From positions 679,380-743,379 of the forward strand of contig NZ_JACHXK010000002.1 of NCBI RefSeq assembly GCF_014192105.1: 64,000 nucleotides of DNA, in the 5' to 3' direction. The notes beneath the pieces were generated by a model. It did no database searches. It was not told where the DNA came from and saw only the letters and a program-made list of their open reading frames with translations. Position 1 is the stretch's first letter; every line of letters begins with the position of its first letter. This document shows positions 8,749 to 17,289 of the stretch, piece by piece. Both the position numbers and the translations under genes were made by a program. Source of the stretch: Paenibacillus phyllosphaerae (lineage in GTDB: Bacteria; Bacillota; Bacilli; Paenibacillales; Paenibacillaceae).

Positions 8749-10035
8749 ATGGAAGTATTGTCCTACCCCGGCGTTCAGGAGACGCTGTATCGTGAAGTGA
8801 TGCCTAATGGGCTCGAAGTCGTAGTGCTGCCTAAGGAAGGCTTCAGTAAAACTTATGCCACCTTCTCCACGCGTTACGGTTCGATCGACAATCGATTTGC
8901 CGTCGGTGACAGCGAGCCGATTTCCGTACCGGACGGAATCGCTCATTTTCTCGAGCATAAGATGTTCGAGGAGCCGACTGGAGATATTTTCGCTACATTT
9001 GCCTCGCAGGGCGCTTCGGCGAACGCATATACGAGCTTTGACCGGACCGTCTATCTGTTTTCGGCCACTGAGCAAATAGAAGCCAATCTCGAAACCTTGA
9101 TTAATTTCGTCCAGAGCCCGTATTTCACCGACGAGAACGTAGAGAAAGAAAAAGGGATTATCGAGCAGGAAATCAACATGTATCGCGACAATGCGGATTG
9201 GCGCGTTTATTTTGGCCTGATCGATGCGCTGTACCAGAAGCATCCGATTCATATCGATATTGCCGGTACGGCCGAATCGATCCGTCAGATTACGAAAGAA
9301 ACGCTTTACAGCTGTTACGAGACGTTCTATCACCCGTCGAATATGTTTTTGTTCATCGTAGGCGGCGTCGATGCGGAGAAAGTGTTGGAGCTCGTTCGCA
9401 ACAACCAAGCGAAGAAAGACTTTTCGCCGCAAGGCGAAATTAAGCGTTTCTTTGATCCGGAGCCGGAAGCGGTCAAAACCGCTCGCAAAACGGCGGTACT
9501 GCCCGTTTCGCTCCCTAAGTGCCTCTTCGGCTTCAAGGAAAATCGCGCGCCATTAGCTGCCGAAGAGCTGCTCCGGTCCGAGATTGCCACCAAGCTCATG
9601 CTTGATACGCTGCTAGGCTCGAGCTCCCCGATCTATCATGCGCTGTATGATGATAATTTGATTTCCGATTCGTTCGGTCATGAGTTCAACAGCAGCCATG
9701 ACTACGCATTCTCCGTTATCGGCGGCGAAACTCGTAATCCGGATGAGCTGCTGGCCCGTCTGCGCACGGCGATCGAAGAAGCGAGAGTGAACGGCATAAG
9801 TTCGGGGTCGTTCGAACGGACGAAACGGAAGAAAATCGGCGGATACCTCAGACTTCTGAATTCCCCAGAAGCCATTGCCGGCGAATTTACCCGTTACCGC
9901 TTCCGCGGTGCGGATCTGTTCAAGTTGATTCCCGTCTATGAGAGCATTACGCTGGAGGAAGTTAACGAACGGTTGCGTAATCATTTCAACTGGGATCTGA
10001 TGGCGGTCTCGATTGTTTCGAAGGATCCTGCTTGA
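8749..10035 (+). CDS. ymfH: YfmH/YmfH, M16 family zinc peptidase (EF-P modification-associated)
   Basis: 428 aa, ATG with GAAGGAGG 10-18 nt upstream. The zinc-binding HFLEH motif, followed by KMFEEPTGD, is near residues 65-80, and a downstream EQEIN segment can give the third metal ligand. It is therefore the catalytically competent partner of the preceding M16-like protein. It lies directly between ymfF and ymfI as in B. subtilis, and its stop overlaps the ymfI start. The likely role is in the pathway or surveillance of EF-P modification. The actual substrate is not known. Confidence 0.88.
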   Translation: MEVLSYPGVQETLYREVMPNGLEVVVLPKEGFSKTYATFSTRYGSIDNRFAVGDSEPISVPDGIAHFLEHKMFEEPTGDIFATFASQGASANAYTSFDRTVYLFSATEQIEANLETLINFVQSPYFTDENVEKEKGIIEQEINMYRDNADWRVYFGLIDALYQKHPIHIDIAGTAESIRQITKETLYSCYETFYHPSNMFLFIVGGVDAEKVLELVRNNQAKKDFSPQGEIKRFFDPEPEAVKTARKTAVLPVSLPKCLFGFKENRAPLAAEELLRSEIATKLMLDTLLGSSSPIYHALYDDNLISDSFGHEFNSSHDYAFSVIGGETRNPDELLARLRTAIEEARVNGISSGSFERTKRKKIGGYLRLLNSPEAIAGEFTRYRFRGADLFKLIPVYESITLEEVNERLRNHFNWDLMAVSIVSKDPA

Positions 10036-10778
10036 AATCATTGAAAGAAATGACGGTTCTTGTGACCGGGGGAAGCCGCGGGATTGGCGCTGCGATTGCG
10101 CGCCGTTTCGCGGCCGAGTCCATGAATATCGTCATCCATTATATGCAATCGCATGAAGCGGCGAACGAAACCGCCCGAAGCTGTATGCGAATGGGTTCGG
10201 AGGTCATGACCGTTGCTGCGGATCTACGCTCGAAGGAACAGATTCTTCGTATGCGCGAGAAGCTGGAAGCACGGGGCATGTTGCCCGATATCCTCGTTAA
10301 TAATGCCGGAATCGCTCATTACGGCATGCTCTCAGATGTGACGGAAGACGAATGGGACGATGTCATGTCGGTTAATCTCAAGGGAATGTTCCTGAGTACC
10401 CAGATGTTCATGCCGAGCATGATCTCGCAGCGGTATGGCCGAATCATTAACGTCTCTTCCATATGGGGCATGTCTGGCGCTTCTTGCGAAGTGTTATATT
10501 CAACGACGAAGGGCGGCATGAACGCCTTTACGAAGGCGCTTGCCAAGGAGCTTGCGCCATCGGGTGTAACGGTGAACGCGGTCGCTCCGGGAGCGGTTGA
10601 CACGGTTATGTTGGACAACCTGGATGCTTCGGAGAAGCAGGCACTCGAATCCGAAATTCCGCTTGGGCGATTTGCCCAACCCGATGAGATCGCCTCATTG
10701 GTTTATTTCCTTTCGCTCCCTGAATCATCTTATATTACCGGTCAGATTATTAGCCCGAACGGCGGCTGGCTGACGTAA
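10032..10778 (+). CDS. ymfI: EF-P 5-aminopentanone reductase (SDR family)
   Basis: 248 aa. TTG 10032 overlaps the ymfH stop, which implies coupled translation. It is a classical short-chain dehydrogenase with the cofactor motif TGGSRGIG (residues about 12-19), NNAG, and the catalytic pair in YSTTK. In B. subtilis YmfI reduces the 5-aminopentanone on the conserved EF-P lysine to 5-aminopentanol. The gene resembles FabG-type reductases, and the EF-P assignment depends on synteny with ymfF and ymfH. No efp gene is in the window. Confidence 0.87.
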   Translation: MKSLKEMTVLVTGGSRGIGAAIARRFAAESMNIVIHYMQSHEAANETARSCMRMGSEVMTVAADLRSKEQILRMREKLEARGMLPDILVNNAGIAHYGMLSDVTEDEWDDVMSVNLKGMFLSTQMFMPSMISQRYGRIINVSSIWGMSGASCEVLYSTTKGGMNAFTKALAKELAPSGVTVNAVAPGAVDTVMLDNLDASEKQALESEIPLGRFAQPDEIASLVYFLSLPESSYITGQIISPNGGWLT

Positions 10779-10915
10779 CGAGGCTTTTTGTGATCGGATT
10801 AATCTATGTTTGAAACTTTTGGACAGGCCCTCTCGTCGTATAAGAGTAGCCCCTTGCGCGTACAATACGACTGTTGCCGGTTAACGGTTAAACGCCAAAG
10901 GAGGGCCTTAAGACG

Positions 10916-11161
10916 ATGACAACTGTACTTACTAGCTTCGACACATGGAAACAGTTTCTGTCCGAGCGCGTTGAGCAAGCGAAGAAGCTTGGCTTGAACG
11001 AGGATACGATTGCGAATCTTGCGTTCGAAATCGGTTCTTTCCTTGATGAGCGCGTCGATCCGAAAAACGACGAGCAGCGCATCCTGAAAGAAATTTGGGA
11101 TGTAGGTAACGAAGAGGAAAGAAAAACGATTGCAAGATTGATGCTGAAGCTGGTTAACTAA
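10916..11161 (+). CDS. ymfJ: YmfJ, DUF3243 protein
   Basis: 81 aa, ATG preceded by AAAGGAGGGCC. It is a small soluble mostly helical protein with no signal or membrane segment and a charged core (GSFLDERVDPKNDEQRILKE). The position between ymfI and ymfK and the size match B. subtilis YmfJ (DUF3243). No function is known. It has its own terminator directly downstream. The 137-bp upstream gap has an inverted repeat GTCGTAT/ATACGAC but no convincing promoter. Confidence 0.85.
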   Translation: MTTVLTSFDTWKQFLSERVEQAKKLGLNEDTIANLAFEIGSFLDERVDPKNDEQRILKEIWDVGNEEERKTIARLMLKLVN

Positions 11162-11180
11162 TCCATTAGGCTTGCATGCG

Positions 11181-11207
11181 AAAAGCCTCTCGTAGCGGGA
11201 GGCTTTT
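11181..11207 (+). terminator. terminator after ymfJ
   Basis: AAAAGCCT (11181-11188) pairs with AGGCTTTT (11200-11207). The symmetric A/T flanks could let it work on both strands. Confidence 0.85.
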
Positions 11208-11229
11208 CTGCAATATTCTTTTGAAACCA

Positions 11230-11258
11230 TTGCAGGAAAAAGACGAATATTGTAGAAT
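11230..11258 (+). promoter_or_regulatory. probable sigma-A promoter of ymfK
   Basis: TTGCAG (11230-11235), a 17-bp spacer and TAGAAT (11253-11258). The -10 overlaps the near-palindrome GAATATTGTAGAATATTC. Confidence 0.5.
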
Positions 11259-11323
11259 ATTCTTTCTGGATAGGGCTTAAAATTGACGGATAAGGGACTA
11301 CGGCTCCCTGGACGAGGTGTCTC

Positions 11324-12088
11324 ATGGAATACAAACAGTGGTATATGGAATATAAGATACATAAGAATCGGCCAGGCTTGCTGGGCGACATCGCTTCCTT
11401 GCTTGGGATGCTTGAAGTGAACATACTTACGATCAACGGCGTCGAGAACCGTACGCGCGGGATGCTGCTTCAGACGAATGATGAAGAGAAGATTGAAATT
11501 CTCGGCCGGATGCTTCAGAAGGTAGAGAATATCACGGTCACGAAGCTTCGTTCTCCGCGACTGGTCGATATTCTGGCCGTTCGGCATGGTCGTTATATTG
11601 AGAGAGACTCCGATGATCGCAAGACATTCCGTTTCACAAGGGACGAACTAGGACTTCTCGTCGACTTCCTTGGCGAAGTATTCAAGCGTGAGGGCAATCA
11701 GGTCATCGGCCTGCGGGGGATGCCGCGTGTAGGCAAGACCGAATCGATTATTGCCGGCAGCGTATGTTCGAACAAACGTTGGACGTTCGTCTCCTCGACG
11801 CTGCTCCGCCAGACGGTTCGCAGCCAGCTGTCCGAGGAAGAGATGAACGCGAACAACATCTTCATTATCGATGGAATTGTAAGCACAATCCGTTCCAATG
11901 AGAAGCACTACAGCTTGCTGCAGGAGATTATGGCCATGCCATCGACGAAGGTTATCGAGCATCCGGATATTTTCGTGAAAGAATCGGCTTATGATTACAG
12001 CACTTTTGATTACATTATCGAATTGCGCAATACGCCGGACGAAGAGATCAATTACGATTCGTTCACCGCTCACTACAACGATTTTTAA
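11324..12088 (+). CDS. ymfK: YmfK, ACT-domain plus P-loop protein (DUF3388)
   Basis: 254 aa. Residues about 8-75 resemble an ACT regulatory domain (HKNRPGLLGDIASLLGML, followed by a VENRTRGMLLQT strand). A P-loop-like GMPRVGKTES follows near residue 132 within DUF3388. The combination suggests a ligand-sensing NTP-binding protein, but no activity is established. Position between ymfJ and rodZ/ymfM matches B. subtilis ymfK. Upstream are a terminator for ymfJ and a candidate promoter, so ymfK may begin a unit that continues into rodZ 18 nt downstream. Confidence 0.85.
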   Translation: MEYKQWYMEYKIHKNRPGLLGDIASLLGMLEVNILTINGVENRTRGMLLQTNDEEKIEILGRMLQKVENITVTKLRSPRLVDILAVRHGRYIERDSDDRKTFRFTRDELGLLVDFLGEVFKREGNQVIGLRGMPRVGKTESIIAGSVCSNKRWTFVSSTLLRQTVRSQLSEEEMNANNIFIIDGIVSTIRSNEKHYSLLQEIMAMPSTKVIEHPDIFVKESAYDYSTFDYIIELRNTPDEEINYDSFTAHYNDF

Positions 12089-12106
12089 TACAAGGGAGGT
12101 GTGGTC

Positions 12107-13054
12107 ATGTCGGATTTAGGCGCCCTGCTGAAGAAAGCGCGGGAGCAGCGTGGATTGTCGCTGGATGATGTGCAGGATTTGACGAAAATTCGGACACGTT
12201 ATCTGGAAGCGATCGAGGAAGGGAATCATTCGGTCCTTCCCGGCTCGTTCTATGTGCGCGCCTTCGTGAAGAATTACGCCGAGAACGTCGGTCTGGACGC
12301 CGACGAAGTATTGCGATTGTACCAACATGAAATGCCGGCGCCTGCGCCGGAGCCGGTCGTCGAAACCGTTCAGCGTCCACGCCGATCTCAGGTTCATGCA
12401 ACCGACCGTTGGAGCAGATGGGGCTTCCGTACGCTCATGTGGTCGTTTCTCATCCTCATCGTCGTCATCGTGTATGTCTTCTATATCAGTAAACCTGCGG
12501 ATAATGTAGATACCGCCGATGATCAGACGAAGATGACCGAGAACGCGGAACCGCCTAAAGCGGAGGAACCGGCAAATCAAGGGACAACGAACGGGCAGAA
12601 TGCGACGCCTGCAGAGACGGTAACGCCTGATCCTGTCGTGCCTGAGACGCCGACGATCTCGGCTCCGGTACTGGAGAAGACCTCTGGCAGTACGGACTAC
12701 TATACGTTAGGCGCAGCGGAGAAACATACGGTAGAGATCAAATCTGTCGGGGATGCAGGAGCCACTACATGGCTTGGCGTTCGAGCGAAGGACAAGAGCG
12801 GCAAGTATCTGCTGAATATGAATCTAGATACCGGGAAGTCAGAGACGCTCGAGATCGCCGGACCCTTCTACATTACGTTTGCCAAAGCGCATCTGATTGA
12901 AGTTACTGTAGACGGTACGCCGATCCCAGACGGTGATAAGACGAAGACCCACAAGTTCCAATTCAATGAATCGGAGAATGCAGCGGGCAACAGCGCTGCC
13001 GGGACTGGGACTACAGAGACGCAAACGGACGCAACGGGAACATCTACGCCATAA
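12107..13054 (+). CDS. rodZ: RodZ-family cell-shape protein (YmfM)
   Basis: 315 aa from ATG 12107, which has GGGAGG at 12094-12099 at ideal spacing. An in-frame GTG at 12101 abuts the ribosome binding site and is unlikely. An N-terminal helix-turn-helix (LLKKAREQRGLSLDDVQDLT, about 5-70) is followed by one membrane segment (about 107-127), a Thr/Pro/Glu-rich linker and a C-terminal beta domain (DUF4115, about 200-290). RodZ links MreB filaments to the cell-wall machinery; the HTH faces the cytoplasm and the beta domain is outside. It follows ymfK as ymfM does in B. subtilis. Confidence 0.9.
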   Translation: MSDLGALLKKAREQRGLSLDDVQDLTKIRTRYLEAIEEGNHSVLPGSFYVRAFVKNYAENVGLDADEVLRLYQHEMPAPAPEPVVETVQRPRRSQVHATDRWSRWGFRTLMWSFLILIVVIVYVFYISKPADNVDTADDQTKMTENAEPPKAEEPANQGTTNGQNATPAETVTPDPVVPETPTISAPVLEKTSGSTDYYTLGAAEKHTVEIKSVGDAGATTWLGVRAKDKSGKYLLNMNLDTGKSETLEIAGPFYITFAKAHLIEVTVDGTPIPDGDKTKTHKFQFNESENAAGNSAAGTGTTETQTDATGTSTP

Positions 13055-13089
13055 CGCACTGTCTCTTTATCCTACGAGCGGCAATATAA

Positions 13090-13130
13090 GGCACTCACCC
13101 AGTGGCTGGCAAGGGTGGGTGCCTTTTCTT
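13090..13130 (+). terminator. terminator after rodZ
   Basis: GGCACTCACCC (13090-13100) pairs with GGGTGGGTGCC (13113-13123), one wobble, then TTTTCTT. Confidence 0.88.
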
Positions 13131-13146
13131 GTGTTCTCGAATCAGG

Positions 13147-13152
13147 TATAAT
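13147..13152 (+). promoter_or_regulatory. -10 box upstream of yajQ
   Basis: A perfect TATAAT lies 35 nt before the start codon. No convincing -35 is visible, because the region overlaps the preceding terminator. Confidence 0.4.
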
Positions 13153-13187
13153 ACGTGACGTGAGATTGTTATAGAGGAGTTGGACAA

Positions 13188-13679
13188 GTGAGTTCGGAAA
13201 GTTCATTTGATATTGTTTCGAAAGTGGACATGCAGGAGCTGAGCAATGCCATTACGCAAGCGGAACGCGAAATCGATACGCGTTTCGATCTTAAAGGCAC
13301 CAAGAGCAGCATTTCCTTAGAGAAGGACAACCTGATCGTCGCGTCTGACGATGATTATAAACTCGGTATTGTCCTCGACATCCTGCAGTCGAAGATGATC
13401 AAACGCGGCGTGCCGATCAAGAATCTGGAGTACGGCAAGATCGAGCCGGCTTCCGGTCAGACGGTTCGCCAGAAGATCCGCCTTAAGAGCGGGATTGAGC
13501 AAGATGTATCCAAGAAGATCAACGTGCTCATCCGCGATTCGAAGCTGAAGGTGAAAAGCCAGGTTCAAGGCGATCAACTCCGTGTAACCGGCAAGAGCAA
13601 AGATGATCTGCAAGCCGTTATGCAACTGCTTCGCGGAGCTGATCTGGCAATCGATCTTCAATTTACCAACTTTAAATAA
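13188..13679 (+). CDS. yajQ: YajQ-family nucleotide-binding protein
   Basis: 163 aa, GTG start with AGAGGAG upstream. The sequence opens SSESSFDIVSKVDMQELSNA and has RFDLKGTKSSI, both hallmarks of YajQ (UPF0234). It has two RRM-like folds and the usual length for the family. Some homologues bind cyclic di-GMP and others tRNA or GTP; which applies here is unknown. It stands as a single-gene unit between two terminators. Confidence 0.92.
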   Translation: MSSESSFDIVSKVDMQELSNAITQAEREIDTRFDLKGTKSSISLEKDNLIVASDDDYKLGIVLDILQSKMIKRGVPIKNLEYGKIEPASGQTVRQKIRLKSGIEQDVSKKINVLIRDSKLKVKSQVQGDQLRVTGKSKDDLQAVMQLLRGADLAIDLQFTNFK

Positions 13680-13697
13680 ACTGGTTGCCTCAAGCCA

Positions 13698-13739
13698 AAG
13701 TCCCGCGCTTCCTGCATGTCAGGAAATCGGGACTTTTTG
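13698..13739 (+). terminator. terminator after yajQ
   Basis: AAGTCCCG (13698-13705) with CGGGACTT (13728-13735), an inner TTCCTG/CAGGAA stem and a T run. Confidence 0.92.
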
Positions 13740-13745
13740 CTATTT

Positions 13746-13774
13746 TTGACACTGCCAATACCTTGTATTATACT
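13746..13774 (+). promoter_or_regulatory. sigma-A promoter of rimO
   Basis: TTGACA (13746-13751), a 17-bp spacer and TATACT (13769-13774). Near-perfect consensus; it begins right after the yajQ terminator. Confidence 0.85.
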
Positions 13775-13811
13775 TGAAACGATAGCTTTTTCGGAAAGGG
13801 ATATGGGGTCC

Positions 13812-15137
13812 ATGACGGAACGAGTTAAGGTTGTAACGCTTGGGTGCGAGAAGAACCTGGTTGACTCTGAGATCATGTCCGGTCTCATCCATGAACGTGG
13901 ATACCGCCTTGTCGATCAGGCGGACGACGCGACAGTGATCATTGTCAATACATGCGGGTTTATCGATGCGGCTAAGGAAGAATCGGTCAATACGATTCTC
14001 GAGATGACCGACTTGAAGGACACCGGACGATTGAAAGCGCTCATCGTATCCGGTTGTTTGACGCAGCGATATAAGAAGCAGCTCATGGAAGAGATGCCGG
14101 AGCTCGACGGAATCGTTGGTACCGGCGATTTTCACCACATCAATGATATTGCTGACGAGGCGCTTCGCGGCAAACGGCCCGTGAAAGTGGGGAATCCTGC
14201 TTTTGATTATGATCAGCAGCTCCCGCGCATGACGTCTACGCCTCGTCATACCGCCTGTCTGAAGATTGCGGAGGGCTGCGATAATGCATGCACCTTCTGT
14301 TCGATTCCGATCATGCGCGGTGCCTTCCGAAGCCGTTCGATCGAATCGGCCGTGGCCGAGGCGTCTAATCTAGCCTCGCAAGGCGTGAGGGAGATAAGTC
14401 TGATCGCTCAGGATTCGACCAACTATGGGACGGATCTGTACGATAAGTTCATGCTGCCTGAGTTGCTGAACCGCGTCAGCGAGGTGGAAGGGATCGATTG
14501 GGTACGGCTTCATTATGAATATCCCGGTTTCTTTACCGATGAACTGATAGATGTGATTGCCTCGAATCCGAAAGTGTGCAATTATATCGATATGACCCTG
14601 CAGCATAGCGAAGACCGAATTCTCAAAAGGATGCGCCGCCCTGGCCATCAGCGTGATGTCAGGGAGCTTGTGGCGAAGATCCGTTCCCGTATCCCGGACG
14701 TTGCTCTGCGCACATCGATGATCGTCGGTTCCCCTGGCGTGACGGATGATGACTTTAATCAGCTGTGCGAGTTTATACGGGAGATTCAGTTTGACCGTTT
14801 AGGGGTATTCACTTATTCAGCTGAAGAGGATACGCCGGCTGTCCGTCTGCCGGATCATGTCCCTGATGAAGTGAAGGAATGGCGTGCCAATACGCTAATG
14901 GAGATACAACGAGAGGTTTCGAAGATGAACAGCGGAAAATATGTGGGACGCGAAGTGAATGTGCTTGTTGAGCGATATGATGGACGAAGCGACGTATATA
15001 TAGGGCGATCGGAATATGATGCGCCTGAAATTGATGGCGAAGTGTTTATCTCGAACTGCAGCGCAGCAATCGGCGAACTTCAAAAGGTGCGAATTACGCA
15101 TGCTTATGAATTCGATATGTCCGGGGAGGGCGTCTAG
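13812..15137 (+). CDS. rimO: ribosomal protein S12 methylthiotransferase RimO
   Basis: 441 aa from ATG 13812. AAAGGG at 13795-13800 is 11 nt away; another in-frame ATG at 13803 is too close. RimO is a radical-SAM enzyme that methylthiolates Asp of S12. The N-terminal UPF0004 domain binds a first Fe-S cluster (LGCEKNLVDSE, NTCGFI, SGCL). The radical-SAM signature is EGCDNACTFCSIP (about 155-170) and a TRAM domain ends the protein. EGCDNxCTFCSIP and the upstream EKNLVDSE separate it from MiaB, which is encoded separately at 26.9 kb. It forms a unit with pgsA, whose start is 4 nt after the rimO stop. Confidence 0.93.
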   Translation: MTERVKVVTLGCEKNLVDSEIMSGLIHERGYRLVDQADDATVIIVNTCGFIDAAKEESVNTILEMTDLKDTGRLKALIVSGCLTQRYKKQLMEEMPELDGIVGTGDFHHINDIADEALRGKRPVKVGNPAFDYDQQLPRMTSTPRHTACLKIAEGCDNACTFCSIPIMRGAFRSRSIESAVAEASNLASQGVREISLIAQDSTNYGTDLYDKFMLPELLNRVSEVEGIDWVRLHYEYPGFFTDELIDVIASNPKVCNYIDMTLQHSEDRILKRMRRPGHQRDVRELVAKIRSRIPDVALRTSMIVGSPGVTDDDFNQLCEFIREIQFDRLGVFTYSAEEDTPAVRLPDHVPDEVKEWRANTLMEIQREVSKMNSGKYVGREVNVLVERYDGRSDVYIGRSEYDAPEIDGEVFISNCSAAIGELQKVRITHAYEFDMSGEGV

Positions 15138-15140
15138 GTC

Positions 15141-15719
15141 GTGAATTTAGCTAACAGAATAACACTAGCCCGTATTTTTTTGGTGCCGATCATTATGTTT
15201 TTGCTTCTGATCAATGTCGATCTGGAACCTCTTACTTTTGAGGACTTCTCGATTACATGGAATCAGATTCTAGCTGCGCTCATTTTTATTGTGGCGGCAA
15301 GCACAGATGGTCTGGACGGGTACATAGCAAGGAAGAACAAGATTGTCACGAATTTAGGGAAGTTGTTGGATCCGCTGGCCGACAAACTGCTTGTTGCCGC
15401 GGTACTGATTTCCTTGGTGGAGATGGATAAGGTTGATGCCTGGATTGCCATCGTCATCATTAGCCGCGAATTCGCCGTTACGGGATTGCGCCAAATTGCC
15501 TTGCTGGAAGGATCGGTTCTGGCCGCCTCTGCCTGGGGAAAGTGGAAGACAGCCGTTCAAATCACGATGATCATTGCACTGCTGCTGAACAATTTCCCGT
15601 TTACGTTTATCGATTTCCGATTTGACCTGATTTCCAGCTGGGCTGCGGCACTTATAACGGTATATTCGGGCATCGATTATTTCATTAAGAATAAGAATCT
15701 GATTCCGCTAACGGAATAG
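15141..15719 (+). CDS. pgsA: CDP-diacylglycerol--glycerol-3-phosphate 3-phosphatidyltransferase
   Basis: 192 aa, GTG start with GGGGAGGG upstream. This integral membrane enzyme makes phosphatidylglycerol phosphate, the first step to anionic phospholipids. The CDP-alcohol phosphotransferase motif is present as DGLDGYIAR, eight residues, G, LLDPLADK, covering the DGxxAR...GxxxDxxxD pattern at about residues 54-80. Several hydrophobic segments span the rest. The gene lies between rimO and cinA, as in related Bacilli. Confidence 0.94.
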   Translation: MNLANRITLARIFLVPIIMFLLLINVDLEPLTFEDFSITWNQILAALIFIVAASTDGLDGYIARKNKIVTNLGKLLDPLADKLLVAAVLISLVEMDKVDAWIAIVIISREFAVTGLRQIALLEGSVLAASAWGKWKTAVQITMIIALLLNNFPFTFIDFRFDLISSWAAALITVYSGIDYFIKNKNLIPLTE

Positions 15720-15731
15720 GACATCACGGAC

Positions 15732-15773
15732 AAAGCATCACCTTTGGCGCGCAGGCGAAAGAGGTGGTGCTTT
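15732..15773 (+). terminator. probable terminator after pgsA
   Basis: AAAGCATCACCT (15732-15743) pairs with AGGTGGTGCTTT (15762-15773), one wobble. The following sequence is only moderately T-rich. Confidence 0.65.
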
Positions 15774-15805
15774 CATCATATTAGGATTGGAGCTGTGACT
15801 GACGT

Positions 15806-17062
15806 ATGCGTGCTGAAATTATCGCGGTAGGGACCGAATTGCTGCTTGGACAAACCGTTAATACGAATGCGGCCTATATCTCGCAAGGCTTGGCTGAACT
15901 TGGCATCGACGTTTATTTTCAGACCGTTGTAGGCGACAATGAAGGACGAATCCGTCAGGCGATCGAGCTGGCGCGTACGCGTGCTGAACTGATTGTGTTC
16001 ACCGGCGGGCTTGGCCCAACGCAAGATGACCTGACGAAGGATGCGCTGGCCGCGCTGCTAGGCCGCCCGCTCAGTTTGCACGAACCGTCGATGGCCAAGA
16101 TCGAACAGTTATTTGCTTCACGCGGACTTCATATGGTAGAGAGCAATAGAAGGCAAGCGAATATGATCGAAGGCAGCGAACCGTTGGAGAATACAGCGGG
16201 ACTGGCCGTCGGGAATGGACTAACGGTAGATGGCATCCATTATTTGCTCCTGCCGGGTCCTCCCCGTGAGATGAGACCGATGTTCGATGGACCGGCCAAG
16301 GCATGGCTGCGCTCAATCGCGGGAGAGGATCGCAGGCTGTTCTCCCGAACGCTGAAATTCGCCGGGATTGGAGAGTCTTCGCTCGAAGAGGCGCTGATCG
16401 ATCTCATTGAGCAGCAGACGGATCCGACGATTGCGCCTTATGCGAAGGAAGGCGAGGTCGCGATTCGGATTTCGACCAAAGCGGTGTCGGAGCTTGAGGC
16501 AGCAGAGCGTCTGGATGTGACAGAGGCCCAGATTAATGCGCGCGTCGGCAAGCATATTTTCGCGCGGGAGGATATTCCGCTGGAGGACGCCGTCGTTCGT
16601 CTTCTGCGAGGCGCCAGATTCAAGCTTGCCAGCAGCGAGAGCTTGACTGGCGGATTGTTTGCGGAGCTGATCACGAACATCCCAGGCAGCAGCGGAGAGT
16701 TTGTAGGCGGTGTCGTTACCTATACGAACATGATGAAGCATAAGCTGCTTGGCATTCCGCTAGCCCAGCTTGAAGGACCCGGAGCCCCAGGGGCTATCAG
16801 CGAGTCCACAGCTAAGCTAATGGCGGAGCGGGTAATGGAACTGACCGGTAGCGATTTTGGCGTTTCCCTGACCGGTGTGGCGGGGCCGGCAGAGTCGGAA
16901 GGCAAACCGGTGGGACTCGTATACTTCGGGATCGCGCAGCGCGGCAAACAGACGATCGTGCATACCGCTCATCTCAGCGGCAATCGTAACATTATCCGGG
17001 TGAGGGCGGCCAAGGCAGCGCTCTATCGGCTATGGCAGGTGCTTGCAGGAGTCGAAGCCTAG
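15806..17062 (+). CDS. cinA: competence/damage-inducible protein CinA
   Basis: 418 aa, ATG. The N-terminal MoCF-type domain (about 1-170) has FTGGLGPTQDDLTKD and carries the ADP-ribose/pyrophosphatase activity known in the family. The C-terminal CinA domain (about 260-410) has ASSESLTGGLFAELIT and GVAGPAES, with the serine typical of nicotinamide-nucleotide amidase. CinA links NAD salvage to competence. In B. subtilis it is transcribed with recA. Here recA is separated by a terminator and its own promoter. Confidence 0.93.
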   Translation: MRAEIIAVGTELLLGQTVNTNAAYISQGLAELGIDVYFQTVVGDNEGRIRQAIELARTRAELIVFTGGLGPTQDDLTKDALAALLGRPLSLHEPSMAKIEQLFASRGLHMVESNRRQANMIEGSEPLENTAGLAVGNGLTVDGIHYLLLPGPPREMRPMFDGPAKAWLRSIAGEDRRLFSRTLKFAGIGESSLEEALIDLIEQQTDPTIAPYAKEGEVAIRISTKAVSELEAAERLDVTEAQINARVGKHIFAREDIPLEDAVVRLLRGARFKLASSESLTGGLFAELITNIPGSSGEFVGGVVTYTNMMKHKLLGIPLAQLEGPGAPGAISESTAKLMAERVMELTGSDFGVSLTGVAGPAESEGKPVGLVYFGIAQRGKQTIVHTAHLSGNRNIIRVRAAKAALYRLWQVLAGVEA

Positions 17063-17092
17063 CAACGTAGGTCTTGGAATCGAAAGAATAGC

Positions 17093-17121
17093 TTGTCAAG
17101 CTTGGCGTATTCGATTATAAT
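17093..17121 (+). promoter_or_regulatory. strong promoter in the cinA-recA gap
   Basis: TTGTCA (17093-17098), a 17-bp spacer and TATAAT (17116-17121). The -10 sits inside a perfect 14-bp palindrome (TCGATTATAATCGA, 17111-17124). A terminator starts only 17 nt downstream. Confidence 0.6.
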
Positions 17122-17137
17122 CGACATTAGTTGACGG

Positions 17138-17178
17138 AAGAACCGTGGCGAAGATTACTTTGCTGCGGTTCTTTTTTT
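17138..17178 (+). terminator. terminator in the cinA-recA gap
   Basis: AAGAACCG (17138-17145) pairs perfectly with CGGTTCTT (17166-17173), followed by a run of T. It ends cinA readthrough and the short transcript from the promoter at 17093. Confidence 0.9.
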
Positions 17179-17206
17179 GTCCATTTACGAGCTGGCAGAA
17201 AAAATA

Positions 17207-17220
17207 AGAATATATGTTCG
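17207..17220 (+). promoter_or_regulatory. LexA/DinR SOS box of recA
   Basis: AGAATATATGTTCG matches the Gram-positive SOS box (CGAACATATGTTCG) at 12 of 14 positions and lies 9 bp upstream of the recA -35. Confidence 0.7.
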
Positions 17221-17229
17221 TAAAAACTC

Positions 17230-17258
17230 TTGTCAACGCGAACGAAACAAGGTATCAT
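17230..17258 (+). promoter_or_regulatory. recA promoter
   Basis: TTGTCA (17230-17235), a 17-bp spacer and TATCAT (17253-17258). The start codon is about 30 nt further on. Confidence 0.75.
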
Positions 17259-17289
17259 TACATTATCAATCGAAAAGGGTGTGAATGCG

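Noticed and set aside
10832-10868. Inverted repeat GTCGTAT/ATACGAC upstream of ymfJ as an operator
   Set aside because: Long loop and no promoter elements around it that I could identify.
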